This document shows, piece by piece, positions 17,824 through 25,426 of a stretch of 64,000 bases of DNA. The DNA is from Bin22 sp965207275 (GTDB taxonomy: Bacteria; Chloroflexota; Dehalococcoidia; Lucifugimonadales; UBA3495), in contig CBDBMH010000001.1 of NCBI GenBank assembly GCA_965207275.1, forward strand, positions 248,001 through 312,000, given 5' to 3'. The notes under the pieces were generated by a model. That model made no database searches. It was not told the origin of the DNA and saw nothing but the letters and a program-made list of their open reading frames with translations. Both the position numbers and the translations under genes were made by a program. Each line of letters begins with the position of its first letter. The first letter of the stretch is position 1.

Positions 17824-18741
17824 CTAGTCGTACCTGATACGGGGATCAATATACGCGTAGGCTATGTCAACTGCCAGGTTGACGGCAATCACAACGACAG
17901 CAATCATCAACACCAGGGTTTGCAGGGTTGGAAAGTCGCGCCAGATAATGGAGTCATACACCAGCCTTCCCAGCCCCGGCCACGCAAACACCGTTTCGAC
18001 CAGGATGGCGCCGGTGATAAAGGTGGCCAGGTAAGTGCCCGCGAAGGTCAATACCGGAATCAGGGCATTCTTGAAGGTATGCTTCCATACGATCTTATAT
18101 TCCGGCAGTCCCTTGATTCGGGCCATTTTGATGTACTCGCCGTCCAGGGCGTCCAGCATACTGGAACGCAGCAATCGCATTACCGCCGCTGCTACCCACC
18201 ACCCCAGGGTAAAGGCTGGCATGATGTAATGGCTGATCCCCCCGGTCCCCGCCGCCGGCAGGAGATCCAGCTGGACGGTGAAGAACTGGATCAGCATTAT
18301 GCCAACCCAGAACTGGGGCAGCGATTGCCCCATGATGGCGATCAGTTTGGCACCTCCGTCAAAGAAGGTATCCCGTTTAACCGCCGCCAGTACGCCTAAC
18401 GGTATGCCGATTATCAGAGTGATAACCATGCCCGCCAGGCCCAGCCGCAGCGAGTTCATCACCTTGGGCCCGATCAAATCCATTACCGGGCGCTTGGCCT
18501 TTATGGAGTCACCGAAGTCGAACTGGACCGCATTGCTGACGAACTTCCAGTATTGAATCGGCCAGGGCTGGTCCAGGCCATAGTGGGCGCGAAGCGCGAG
18601 CTCCGTTTCTATGGTCGCTTCCTGCGGCAACAATAGGATTATCGGGTCTCCGGTAAAACGGCCCAGGGCGAAGATGATCATGGACAGGATGATGAGGGCA
18701 ATTATCGACTGTCCTACCCTCATTACAATGTAGCGTTGCAT
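17824..18741 (-). CDS. ABC transporter permease, DppB/OppB type
   Basis: A 305-residue integral membrane permease pairing with the DppC-type protein downstream. FALGRFTGDPIILLLP and LALRAHYGLDQPWPIQYWKF are the conserved DppB N-terminal segments. The EAA loop is KMARIKGLPEYKIVWKHTFKNALIPV, followed by the ending DIAYAYIDPRIRYD, typical for the family. The start ATG has AAGGACGG upstream. It is the middle gene of a binding protein/DppB/DppC operon. Confidence 0.95.
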   Translation of the reverse strand: MQRYIVMRVGQSIIALIILSMIIFALGRFTGDPIILLLPQEATIETELALRAHYGLDQPWPIQYWKFVSNAVQFDFGDSIKAKRPVMDLIGPKVMNSLRLGLAGMVITLIIGIPLGVLAAVKRDTFFDGGAKLIAIMGQSLPQFWVGIMLIQFFTVQLDLLPAAGTGGISHYIMPAFTLGWWVAAAVMRLLRSSMLDALDGEYIKMARIKGLPEYKIVWKHTFKNALIPVLTFAGTYLATFITGAILVETVFAWPGLGRLVYDSIIWRDFPTLQTLVLMIAVVVIAVNLAVDIAYAYIDPRIRYD

Positions 18742-18803
18742 AATCCGTCCTTAATCGGGGGCGACCGGCGGTTCTCAGCCAGATACATCCGGTCAGGTTT
18801 GTT

Positions 18804-18826
18804 GGGGCGGGTCTTGGACCCGCCCC
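18804..18826. repeat. GC hairpin between binding-protein and permease genes
   Basis: GGGGCGGGTC and GACCCGCCCC form a 10-bp stem with a 3-base loop, in the 119-base gap between the binding-protein and dppB-like genes. In this position it could protect the upstream mRNA end or partly end transcription so the binding protein is made in excess. Same core as 16828 and 25370. Confidence 0.7.
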
Positions 18827-18860
18827 TGACCCTTATTGGTCACACCAATTGTAGCAACTC

Positions 18861-20684
18861 CTACCACCGCAGGTCGGGGAAGATGAGGCTGTCCACGTTG
18901 TTGTCGTAGGAGTCCTTCCCGGTGTTCCAATAGGTAATTTCCGGGATGGCCGCAAAGGACGAATCCACCTCAACCATTGGTATGCCGTCGTAGTTGGCCA
19001 GCAGGTGCTGCTGCATTTCGCTAATCAGTACCTTGACCTCTTCCGGGTCGGTAGATGCGAAGGCCTTGTCCATGATCGCATCGAATTCGGGGTTTTTGTA
19101 AGTGGTGTATGTTGCTGTGGAATGCTTCAGCACTTTGACGATGCTCAAGATCTCCGCCGGCGCCGCCCGGTTATGAGTACCCCAAGGGCCAACCCAACCT
19201 CCACCGAGATTGAACGCTCGGCGCATACTGCGCAGCGTGCCGTACTCAGTGGGCTGGAAGTTGACCTTCACGCCTACCGCTTCAAAATCGGCTCCCACGG
19301 CCTCAATCATCCTCGGGAACTCCGCGATGCCGCCAAAGGAGTAAATGGCCAGCTTGATCTCTAGCGGATTGTCCTCGGTGTAGCCGGCTTCCGCCAGCAA
19401 CTGCCGCGACCTGTCCGGGTCGTATGGGTAAGAACTCTGATTAGGATCGTAGCCACTGGCTTCAGCATAACTACCCATAGGATACAACGTAGTGCTGCCC
19501 CTTCCAAGGAAGATATGCTCCAGGATGGCATCTCTGTTGATGGCCTTGTTCAAGGCCTCACGCACCCGGATGTCCCCGAAGGGGTTGCCCTCCTCCCACT
19601 GTTGGAAGAAATACATTCCCGTCAGCAGGGCCCGTTCCTTGTAGAAGATGTTGAAGCCGTCATCGGCCAGCGGGGCTATCCGTTCCCGGCTGACGTCAAT
19701 TACGTCGGTCTGGTTGGATTTCAGCATGGCGATGCGGGTGGTTTCCTCGCTGACGCCGCGGAAGGTTATTTGGGCGTACTTGGGTATGCCGCCGTTGGGG
19801 CCTCCTCGGAAGTGGGGCCGGTTGATGGATTCTACCACTGCTGAGTCGCCCAATATCTGCCCAACGAACTGGTAGGGACCGCTGCCGATGGGAGCCTTGG
19901 CAAATTCTTCCTCGCCAACGGCCTCGTAGTGGGCCTTGGGGACAATCATACCTTCGGTGCCGCGCACCCCGGAGAAAATCCATGGGGCATACAGGCAAGT
20001 AGTGTGGCAATTGATTATCCACGTATGGGCATCGGGAGTCTCGTAACTATCCCACAACGGCTTAAGTTCATTAATGAATGCCGTTTGCGAGTCGTCCTCC
20101 ATAACCTCCAGCGCGCTGAACGTCACGTCCTCGGAAGTTACTTCCTCCCCATTGTGGAACTGGACACCATGGCGCAGGTGGATGGTATGCACCTTGCCGT
20201 CAGGAGATACCGACCAGTCATTAGCCAGACCGGTTTCCTTGCTGAAGGCGCCCTGGGCATCGGAACCTATAACAACGTCATAGATAGTAGTATTGATATC
20301 TTTACCGCCGGCGTTCACGTTACTGGCCTTGGGATAGACACCGTCGGTACCCAGAGAAGTATACGTTATACGCAGGTGGCCTTCCGATTGAATTGCAGCT
20401 TCCGGTGCCGGCGCCGGCGTCGGGGTGGCTACCAGAATCTTGTCCACCTCGACTTCCTTTACCCGCTCCTCCACGACGGTCTTTTCTACTTCGACTTCCT
20501 TAATAACTTCCCTCTCCACGGGAACCTCAACCTGGACCTCGCGGATTACTTCCCGTTCCACCGGGACTTCCTTGATCACCTCCACCGTTTCCGGCGCGGC
20601 GCTGCCGCAGGCCACCACAAACAACATGGCAAAAACGGCGGACAAGACCAATAACCTCTGCAGCCGGGACAAACGTGACACCAT
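18861..20684 (-). CDS. ABC transporter substrate-binding lipoprotein (SBP family 5)
   Basis: A 607-residue extracellular solute-binding protein for the adjacent DppBC-like permeases. A lipoprotein signal peptide ends at VVAC with Cys26 as lipid anchor. A long Val/Glu/Lys-rich repeat (VEVIKEVPVEREV and variants, about residues 33-90) and an Ala/Pro linker follow; such stalks are common in Chloroflexota binding proteins. The mature domain shows family-5 features: WSVSPDGKVHTIHLRHGVQFHNGEEVTSEDV and LNKAINRDAIL. Likely ligands are oligopeptides or similar compounds. The ATG at 20684 has GAGGAGG upstream. Confidence 0.94.
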   Translation of the reverse strand: MVSRLSRLQRLLVLSAVFAMLFVVACGSAAPETVEVIKEVPVEREVIREVQVEVPVEREVIKEVEVEKTVVEERVKEVEVDKILVATPTPAPAPEAAIQSEGHLRITYTSLGTDGVYPKASNVNAGGKDINTTIYDVVIGSDAQGAFSKETGLANDWSVSPDGKVHTIHLRHGVQFHNGEEVTSEDVTFSALEVMEDDSQTAFINELKPLWDSYETPDAHTWIINCHTTCLYAPWIFSGVRGTEGMIVPKAHYEAVGEEEFAKAPIGSGPYQFVGQILGDSAVVESINRPHFRGGPNGGIPKYAQITFRGVSEETTRIAMLKSNQTDVIDVSRERIAPLADDGFNIFYKERALLTGMYFFQQWEEGNPFGDIRVREALNKAINRDAILEHIFLGRGSTTLYPMGSYAEASGYDPNQSSYPYDPDRSRQLLAEAGYTEDNPLEIKLAIYSFGGIAEFPRMIEAVGADFEAVGVKVNFQPTEYGTLRSMRRAFNLGGGWVGPWGTHNRAAPAEILSIVKVLKHSTATYTTYKNPEFDAIMDKAFASTDPEEVKVLISEMQQHLLANYDGIPMVEVDSSFAAIPEITYWNTGKDSYDNNVDSLIFPDLRW

Positions 20685-20953
20685 AAGACTACCTCCTCAA
20701 TATAACCTTGAAGGTCGAAAGGATACTCGGACCGGCCTGTCCGAAACTTTGCCGTATATTACCACAAAAGCTCCTATTGCAAAGCTCATTCTGGATAATT
20801 AGAGCCTACCAATATCCGCAAACTCCATTGGTTACGATAGGCTGCCACAATACCCGTAATGTGACGTTGCAATCCGTAACTTGCTAGCAAGAATCAGTTT
20901 CACCCAGCCCCTGACCGGCAGAACCTGAGCTGTTCACCTTTGTGGGCTGGTGC

Positions 20954-20996
20954 AAAAACGGCATGGACCCGCGCTTGAAGCACGGGGCCATGCCGT
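20954..20996 (-). terminator. Intrinsic terminator of the stress cluster
   Basis: Read on the minus strand, ACGGCATGG and CCATGCCGT form a stem with extra CCC/GGG pairing around a loop, directly followed by TTTTT. It lies 25 bases after the stop of the monooxygenase-like gene at 21021 and would end the operon starting near 23770. The rest of 20685-21020 shows no gene. Confidence 0.88.
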
Positions 20997-21020
20997 GGAG
21001 TTCCTCTATTCGGATTCTTG

Positions 21021-21344
21021 CTAGATCTTGGTTACGTCTACTGCCTCAAACGTCCTTACCCAGTATTCGCCAGTAATGTAGCTCCAGCTTGTGGCGAAAT
21101 TGCGCTGGATGTCGTCGGCAAACTGCTTTCGTAAATTGCTGGACTCGTAACGGTGCAGGTCCTCCACGGTGTCCCAAACACTGAATGATACCGCTTCGTC
21201 CTCGCCGTCTATGCCCCGGAGGATGGACCGGCTCACCAGGCCCTCAACCTTATCATTCAGCGGGAAGACATTCTCACGGTAATACTTTTCATAGTCCTCC
21301 CACCTGCCGGGACGCAGGTGCCCCCAAACCATCCTTATGTACAT
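21021..21344 (-). CDS. Antibiotic biosynthesis monooxygenase-like (ABM/dimeric alpha-beta barrel) protein
   Basis: A 107-residue protein resembling the ferredoxin-like dimeric barrel group. GHLRPGRWEDYEKYY matches the conserved opening where the protein handles the bound molecule, and the rest (SRSILRGIDGEDEAVSFSVWDTVEDLHRYE) has the SxWxxxExLxxYxxS pattern of the family. Such proteins act as small monooxygenases or heme/quinone-binding proteins. The ATG at 21344 with GGGAG 8 bases upstream is preferred over an upstream start at 21410. Probably the last gene of the 21-23.8 kb cluster. Confidence 0.7.
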   Translation of the reverse strand: MYIRMVWGHLRPGRWEDYEKYYRENVFPLNDKVEGLVSRSILRGIDGEDEAVSFSVWDTVEDLHRYESSNLRKQFADDIQRNFATSWSYITGEYWVRTFEAVDVTKI

Positions 21345-21395
21345 CCATTCCGCTCCCTGGAAAGAATCTGAACAGTGGCGGGGCCCGCCCGCTAC

Positions 21396-21434
21396 TATAA
21401 CTACAGCCACATGCAGGAACTACAGCCACATGCA
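21396..21434. repeat. 19-bp tandem duplication at the end of the Lrp-like gene
   Basis: AACTACAGCCACATGCAGG occurs twice in a row. The right copy encodes the last residues and stop of the Lrp-like protein, so the duplication lies just past its stop codon. Confidence 0.8.
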
Positions 21435-21647
21435 GGTAACGGTGTTGGTTACCCCGTCCACCGGCCGGATGCGATTGCGGAGCATGCCGGTAATGTCTTC
21501 CTGGGTGTCAGCCTCAATTTCCATTACCGCGTCGTACGGGCCCAGGACTTCCTGCACCGCCGTGCCGGGCAGGTTCTTCAGCCGATCGATCGCCGCCTGG
21601 GTCTTGGCCGGTTCCAGATTCAACAATATGTAAGCGTGTACGCTCAA
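21420..21647 (-). CDS. Stand-alone Lrp/AsnC ligand-binding (RAM) domain protein
   Basis: A 75-residue protein consisting only of the regulator-of-amino-acid-metabolism domain of Lrp/AsnC proteins; no HTH domain is present. AYILLNLEPAKTQAAIDRLKNLPG and the following GPYDAVMEIEADT fit the alpha-beta fold of that domain. Stand-alone forms bind small effectors such as amino acids and may modulate partner regulators. It lies between the UspA-CNB fusion and the monooxygenase-like gene, all on the minus strand. Confidence 0.88.
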   Translation of the reverse strand: MSVHAYILLNLEPAKTQAAIDRLKNLPGTAVQEVLGPYDAVMEIEADTQEDITGMLRNRIRPVDGVTNTVTCMWL

Positions 21648-21760
21648 GGTTTCCGCCCCCGTAATCTCTCTAAAGTAATACCTGCGTTATCGGCCCGGGT
21701 ATGGGCCCCTGCCCTGCAAATACGGCCCCAAGTATATCATCAGCATGCCGGCAATACGGG

Positions 21761-22711
21761 CTAGGAATCGCCTCTCTCCAGCTCTCTGGCCGCGCTAATG
21801 GTCAGATGCGTAAGGGTCTCGGCGTAGCGATTGGAGAACAGGCGGCCCACCGCGGCGTAGATTCTCATTCCTATTTCCGGTTCCCTAGAGCACAACATCA
21901 GCAACTCCGACCTAGGAATAGCCAGCACCTCCATGTCGGTCAGGGCCTCCCCCGAGGTGATGAGAGTACCGGATCCCAGCAGGGCCGCCAGTGGGAATGC
22001 TTCTCCCGGGCGGGCAATCCTTACCGAGATTTCTCCGATCTCGGAATGGGTCGTCAGGTGGGCTTCCCCTTCCAGGATGACGAACATGAACTCGCCAAGT
22101 TCGCCGCCGGTGCCAAGCAATTCCCCAGCCTCCACATTACGCTTCGACCCCAGTGCAACTACCTTTTCGATCTGGTCGGCTGAGAGATCTCCGAAGGCGT
22201 CTATTTGCCTGAACACCCGGTTGTCGCCATTCTGAAATTCGCTGGTCGACGGAGTTTCGGACGCCAGTTCCTGCAGTTCCCGGGCGCCAAACACCCGCAC
22301 CTCCATTGCTGACCGACGTTGCACCTCCCTGGCAATGCTGCGCTTAACGTGTCGCGCAAGGAGCTTTCTGTCGTGGGTGTACATGGCGATCAGGTCTACC
22401 GCCGCCCGGTCGGCCAACCGGACTATCCCGTCCGCCACCGAATTCGCTACTTCAACCTCCAGCCGCCAGTTGTCGGCCGACCAGTCCTGCTGCCGAGCCA
22501 GGGACCGGAGGTATGCCATGGCCTCTGAACGATCGGCTTCTTCCTGCTGACTGGCCAGGATTATGTGGTCGCCGATCTTCTGAGTACGGGCCGGCGGTAT
22601 CACCTGGACCAGGATTACCTCCCCATCCTCGGTGAGTTCATTCTGCACCAGCGGAAACACCTCTTCGGCTTCCTTGGACCCGTCCAGGGGAATCAACACT
22701 TTTTGATACAT
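21761..22711 (-). CDS. Universal stress protein fused to a cyclic nucleotide-binding domain
   Basis: A 316-residue fusion. Residues 1-140 are UspA-like, opening with YQKVLIPLDGSKEAEEVFPLV. Residues about 180-300 form a cyclic-nucleotide-binding beta-roll, with EFMFVILEGEAHLTT and RPGEAFPLAALLGSG marking the phosphate-binding cassette region. The usual RxA pocket is not clearly kept. It could sense a cyclic nucleotide and act as a stress regulator in the cytoplasm. The ATG at 22711 has AGGAGG; an upstream in-frame start at 22741 is less likely. Confidence 0.9.
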   Translation of the reverse strand: MYQKVLIPLDGSKEAEEVFPLVQNELTEDGEVILVQVIPPARTQKIGDHIILASQQEEADRSEAMAYLRSLARQQDWSADNWRLEVEVANSVADGIVRLADRAAVDLIAMYTHDRKLLARHVKRSIAREVQRRSAMEVRVFGARELQELASETPSTSEFQNGDNRVFRQIDAFGDLSADQIEKVVALGSKRNVEAGELLGTGGELGEFMFVILEGEAHLTTHSEIGEISVRIARPGEAFPLAALLGSGTLITSGEALTDMEVLAIPRSELLMLCSREPEIGMRIYAAVGRLFSNRYAETLTHLTISAARELERGDS

Positions 22712-22855
22712 AAGCCCTCCTCTGAGCGCCGCGATTGCCATAATACTTCACCTTCGCCGACACCTTCACCAAATTGACCGAGGCCTGCGAGTAAATGGTT
22801 TCTGTGTAGCAGTCCCTCCCCCTTGCAGGGTTGCGGACCAATGCAACAGGAAGAC

Positions 22856-23272
22856 TCAGAGTGCTCCGACAGCTTCGTCCTCGGGCATTAAGTCGCGGGC
22901 CAACTCTCGGTCCAGTTCGAAGGCCTCGGCTGCCTGCAGTTGCCCTATGGAAACATGCTCCCGGGTACGCTGGCTGCGGTAAACCTGACCCTTGAAGCGC
23001 GCTGCCAGCCTGTCAAGGGTAACGATTGCGCTGTGTGCCGCCGACAGAGCCGAAATGCCACGACCCTCTGACCGGATAATTGTACCCCTGATGTTGACTG
23101 ATATCTTTGCCAGGTAACGCTCCTGGCGGCCGCGGGTGGGTTCGAGGGTGATCTCCACGCTGGCCTCGTCGACAGCCGGCAGGTGACGCAGCACCTGTTC
23201 CATTTTCCGGGAAACAAGCTCGTCGAGCCGCCTCCCAAGATTGAAATTGCGGCTTTCAATTCTCAACTCCAT
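22856..23272 (-). CDS. hpf: Ribosome hibernation-promoting factor (HPF/RaiA family)
   Basis: A 138-residue protein of the ribosome-associated HPF/YfiA family. MELRIESRNFNL opens the beta-alpha-beta-beta-beta-alpha fold, and EVTL-like strands with the basic helix KMEQVLRHLP fit. These bind the small ribosomal subunit in stationary phase and block translation. The length is that of the short form, with a 35-residue acidic tail. The ATG at 23272 with AGGAGG is preferred to an upstream start at 23371. It follows the receiver-like gene by 129 bases in the same cluster. Confidence 0.85.
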   Translation of the reverse strand: MELRIESRNFNLGRRLDELVSRKMEQVLRHLPAVDEASVEITLEPTRGRQERYLAKISVNIRGTIIRSEGRGISALSAAHSAIVTLDRLAARFKGQVYRSQRTREHVSIGQLQAAEAFELDRELARDLMPEDEAVGAL

Positions 23273-23401
23273 TTGATTCCTCCTCTGGGAAAAGTGGGCG
23301 TCCGCCCTTCCTGGGCAAGGACCTGCCACAGGACAATGAACGGGAATGAGCAATGCCCACGGCATTGGCAATGCCCATGGCCGGATCAGTCCTGGAAAGC
23401 C

Positions 23402-23770
23402 CTAGTTGCGGCTCAAGAGGGTGTTGATGTAGACCGGAGTCATTTCGAAGCGGCGACAATAGGGCACGAAGCCATTGGCGCCGTGGAACAGAAACTCGTT
23501 GGCGCAGGTTTCCCGGCCGGAACCGATGACGAGTATGGGTACGGAAGTAAGGCAGCGAATGGCGCGAAGAAGGCTCAGGTGGCTGGCGTCCCTGGTCAGT
23601 CCACTGATGATTACCACATTGGGAGCGTCCTGAAGGACGTGCTTGATGCCTCGACGACTTTCGGTGGCTTCAACTATATCGAAAGGCGACCCACGCAGCG
23701 CCTGGATGATGCCTGCCCTTCCTCGATAGTTTCCGATCACCAGGGCTCTCGGTTTCGTTTGCGTCACCAT
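23402..23770 (-). CDS. Receiver-like (CheY-fold) protein lacking the phospho-acceptor Asp
   Basis: A 122-residue protein with the alternating strands and helices of a response-regulator receiver domain: ALVIGNYRGRAGIIQALRG (strand 1, helix 1) and VVIISGLTRDASHLSLLRAI (strand 3, helix 3). The residue after the third strand is Ser rather than Asp, so ordinary phosphorylation is unlikely and it may be a pseudo-receiver. There is no output domain. The ATG at 23770 has AGGAGG upstream; a promoter lies at 23844-23872. First gene of the minus-strand stress cluster. Confidence 0.75.
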   Translation of the reverse strand: MVTQTKPRALVIGNYRGRAGIIQALRGSPFDIVEATESRRGIKHVLQDAPNVVIISGLTRDASHLSLLRAIRCLTSVPILVIGSGRETCANEFLFHGANGFVPYCRRFEMTPVYINTLLSRN

Positions 23771-23837
23771 AATACCCTCCTTTAGAGTGATATTAAGCAA
23801 CCTGCAAGGGAAATAATTCCCTTCCTTTCCTCCTGCT

Positions 23838-23887
23838 TGCGTCATTTATTCACAGTTTGCAACATTAGTCAACATTGTGCGTCATTT
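23838..23887. promoter_or_regulatory. Paired TGCGTCATTT boxes around a promoter
   Basis: TGCGTCATTT occurs at 23838-23847 and at 23878-23887, exactly 40 bases apart start to start. One copy overlaps the -10 element and the other lies just outside the -35 element of the minus-strand promoter, as expected for a regulator operator pair. Confidence 0.5.
23844..23872 (-). promoter_or_regulatory. Sigma-70-like promoter of the stress cluster
   Basis: Read on the minus strand: TTGACT (23872-23867), 17 bases, ATAAAT (23849-23844). It would start transcripts near 23837, 67 bases before the receiver-like gene. The DNA here is distinctly AT-rich. Confidence 0.65.
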
Positions 23888-23889
23888 CA

Positions 23890-24217
23890 CTAAGATTATC
23901 TTCATGTCTGATTGTATTATTGACCTCTTATCGCTTTATATGCTGTTATTGTTACGAAAGTCGCAAAATATTTGGTAGTTGCCAGCGCCGGTCCCAAGCA
24001 CGGTGCGCCCGACCCGGACGTAACCCGAATCCGGTTACCTCCCCGTTCGTCCCATGCAGCCCGCCGAATCGCCAGGCATTGCGATTGGTAGAGCCGGCTG
24101 TAGGCAAGGGTATCCCTTCCTGATATAGGGCTTGCCATTTGCCGTCCTTGTTTAGTGTCGGCAATATGTAATAGTATTAGCCCACGTTTTCGCCAACTGA
24201 ACTCTAGAGATATAGAT
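23890..24217. other. Intergenic region with an unexplained complex segment
   Basis: An AT-rich first part is followed at about 23980-24180 by GC-rich DNA with an inverted pair (CGTAACCCGAATCCGGTTAC at 24019-24038). No riboswitch or RNA family is recognised with confidence. The region separates the divergent stress cluster and hydroxyacid oxidase gene. Confidence 0.35.
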
Positions 24218-25333
24218 ATGGACGCAAACCCGGTGAACATCTACGAATACGAGGAAATTGCCCGAGGCAAGCTGGGTAAGGGAGAGTACGATTTCATTGC
24301 AGGCGCGGCCACCGACGAGATTACTCTCCGCCGCACCCGCGCCGTGCTAGATTCCATCGTGATGAAACCCAGGATGCTGGTGGACATCAGCGAGCGGGAT
24401 ATGAGCACTACGGCCCTGGGTCAGGAAATCTCTTTTCCGGTAATGCTGGACCCGGCCGGCAACCACAGCTCGGCCCACCCGGAAGCTGAACTGGCCACAG
24501 CCCGGGCCGCCGGCGCTGCCGGAACGCTCATGGTTCTGAGCGCCCAGGCCTCTCGTACCCTGGAACAGGTGGCCGAGGCCGCCACCGGCCCCATCTGGTA
24601 CCAGCAGTACTTCTTTAAAGACCGGGGTCTCACCCTGGAAATGGCCCGCCGCGCCGAGGAAGCCGGCTATTCGGCCCTCTGCCTGACGGTGGATGCCAAG
24701 GTGAAGCCCAAGCGCGAGCGCAACATCCGCAACAACTACCAGGGGCCGGCATCGCCCAACTACGACCCCGCCCTGAACGTGGGCGGCAGCACCTGGAGTT
24801 TTGGGCTGGATGCTCCTTCCGGCGCCAACGACATCCGGGACCAGGCGGCCACCTATGACGATCTGGACTGGCTGGCTTCCAATACCCGCCTGCCCCTGGT
24901 GGTCAAGGGCATCATGGTAGCCGAGGACGGGTACCAGTCCGCCGAGCACGGCGCCAGGGCGGTCATCGTCTCCAACCACGGCACCCGTTACCTGGACACA
25001 ACCTTTGCCACTATCGAGGTGCTGCCCCAGGTGGTGGACGCGGTTAACGAGCGCATCGAGGTCTACATGGACGGCGGAATCCGCCGGGGATCCGATGTCT
25101 TCAAGGCCCTGGCGTTGGGGGCGCGGGCGGTTCTCATCGGGCGGCCCCTGTTCTGGGGCCTGGCGGTGGACGGAGAACAAGGCGTCAAGTCGGTGCTGGA
25201 AATGCTTCGGGACGAACTGGAAGCCACAATGGGCATGTGCGGCAAGACAACGGTGGAGAGTATCGACCGCGAATCGATAGCCACCGTGTCACCCCTGCTG
25301 TCCCTTTTCCCCACGGCGCCGGAATACCGGTAA
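24218..25333 (+). CDS. FMN-dependent alpha-hydroxy-acid oxidase/dehydrogenase family protein
   Basis: A 371-residue TIM-barrel flavoprotein of the lactate/glycolate oxidase family, which oxidises 2-hydroxy acids to 2-oxo acids with FMN. YEYEEIARGKLGKGEYDFIAGAATDE is the family N-terminus. The active-site region reads SNHGTRYLDT in place of the usual SNHGGRQLD, keeping the catalytic His and Arg. DGGIRRGSDVFKALALGARAVLIGRP is the FMN phosphate-binding end. The ATG at 24218 gives the expected length; the longer frame from 24155 lacks conserved content. It appears monocistronic, ending at the hairpin at 25370. Confidence 0.93.
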   Translation: MDANPVNIYEYEEIARGKLGKGEYDFIAGAATDEITLRRTRAVLDSIVMKPRMLVDISERDMSTTALGQEISFPVMLDPAGNHSSAHPEAELATARAAGAAGTLMVLSAQASRTLEQVAEAATGPIWYQQYFFKDRGLTLEMARRAEEAGYSALCLTVDAKVKPKRERNIRNNYQGPASPNYDPALNVGGSTWSFGLDAPSGANDIRDQAATYDDLDWLASNTRLPLVVKGIMVAEDGYQSAEHGARAVIVSNHGTRYLDTTFATIEVLPQVVDAVNERIEVYMDGGIRRGSDVFKALALGARAVLIGRPLFWGLAVDGEQGVKSVLEMLRDELEATMGMCGKTTVESIDRESIATVSPLLSLFPTAPEYR

Positions 25334-25369
25334 CAGCTCCGACAAATAGTCGGGATGACCGAGAAAATA

Positions 25370-25394
25370 ACGGGCGGGTCATGGACCCGCCCGT
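25370..25394 (+). terminator. Intrinsic terminator after the hydroxyacid oxidase gene
   Basis: ACGGGCGGGTC and GACCCGCCCGT form an 11-bp stem with a 3-base loop, followed by GTTTTAC. It lies between convergent genes and has the core of the dispersed GGGCGGGTC hairpin family. Confidence 0.8.
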
Positions 25395-25426
25395 GTTTTA
25401 CATACCTGCAGTAGTCAGCCCCATCC

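Noticed and set aside
24000..24110. c-di-AMP (ydaO) or other known riboswitch
   Set aside because: Isolated GGGGAGGTAACC-like pieces were seen on the minus strand, but the required conserved blocks and order are missing.
23952..24164. Possible 70-residue minus-strand protein upstream of the receiver-like gene
   Set aside because: No ribosome-binding site and no family features; the stretch is more likely leader DNA.
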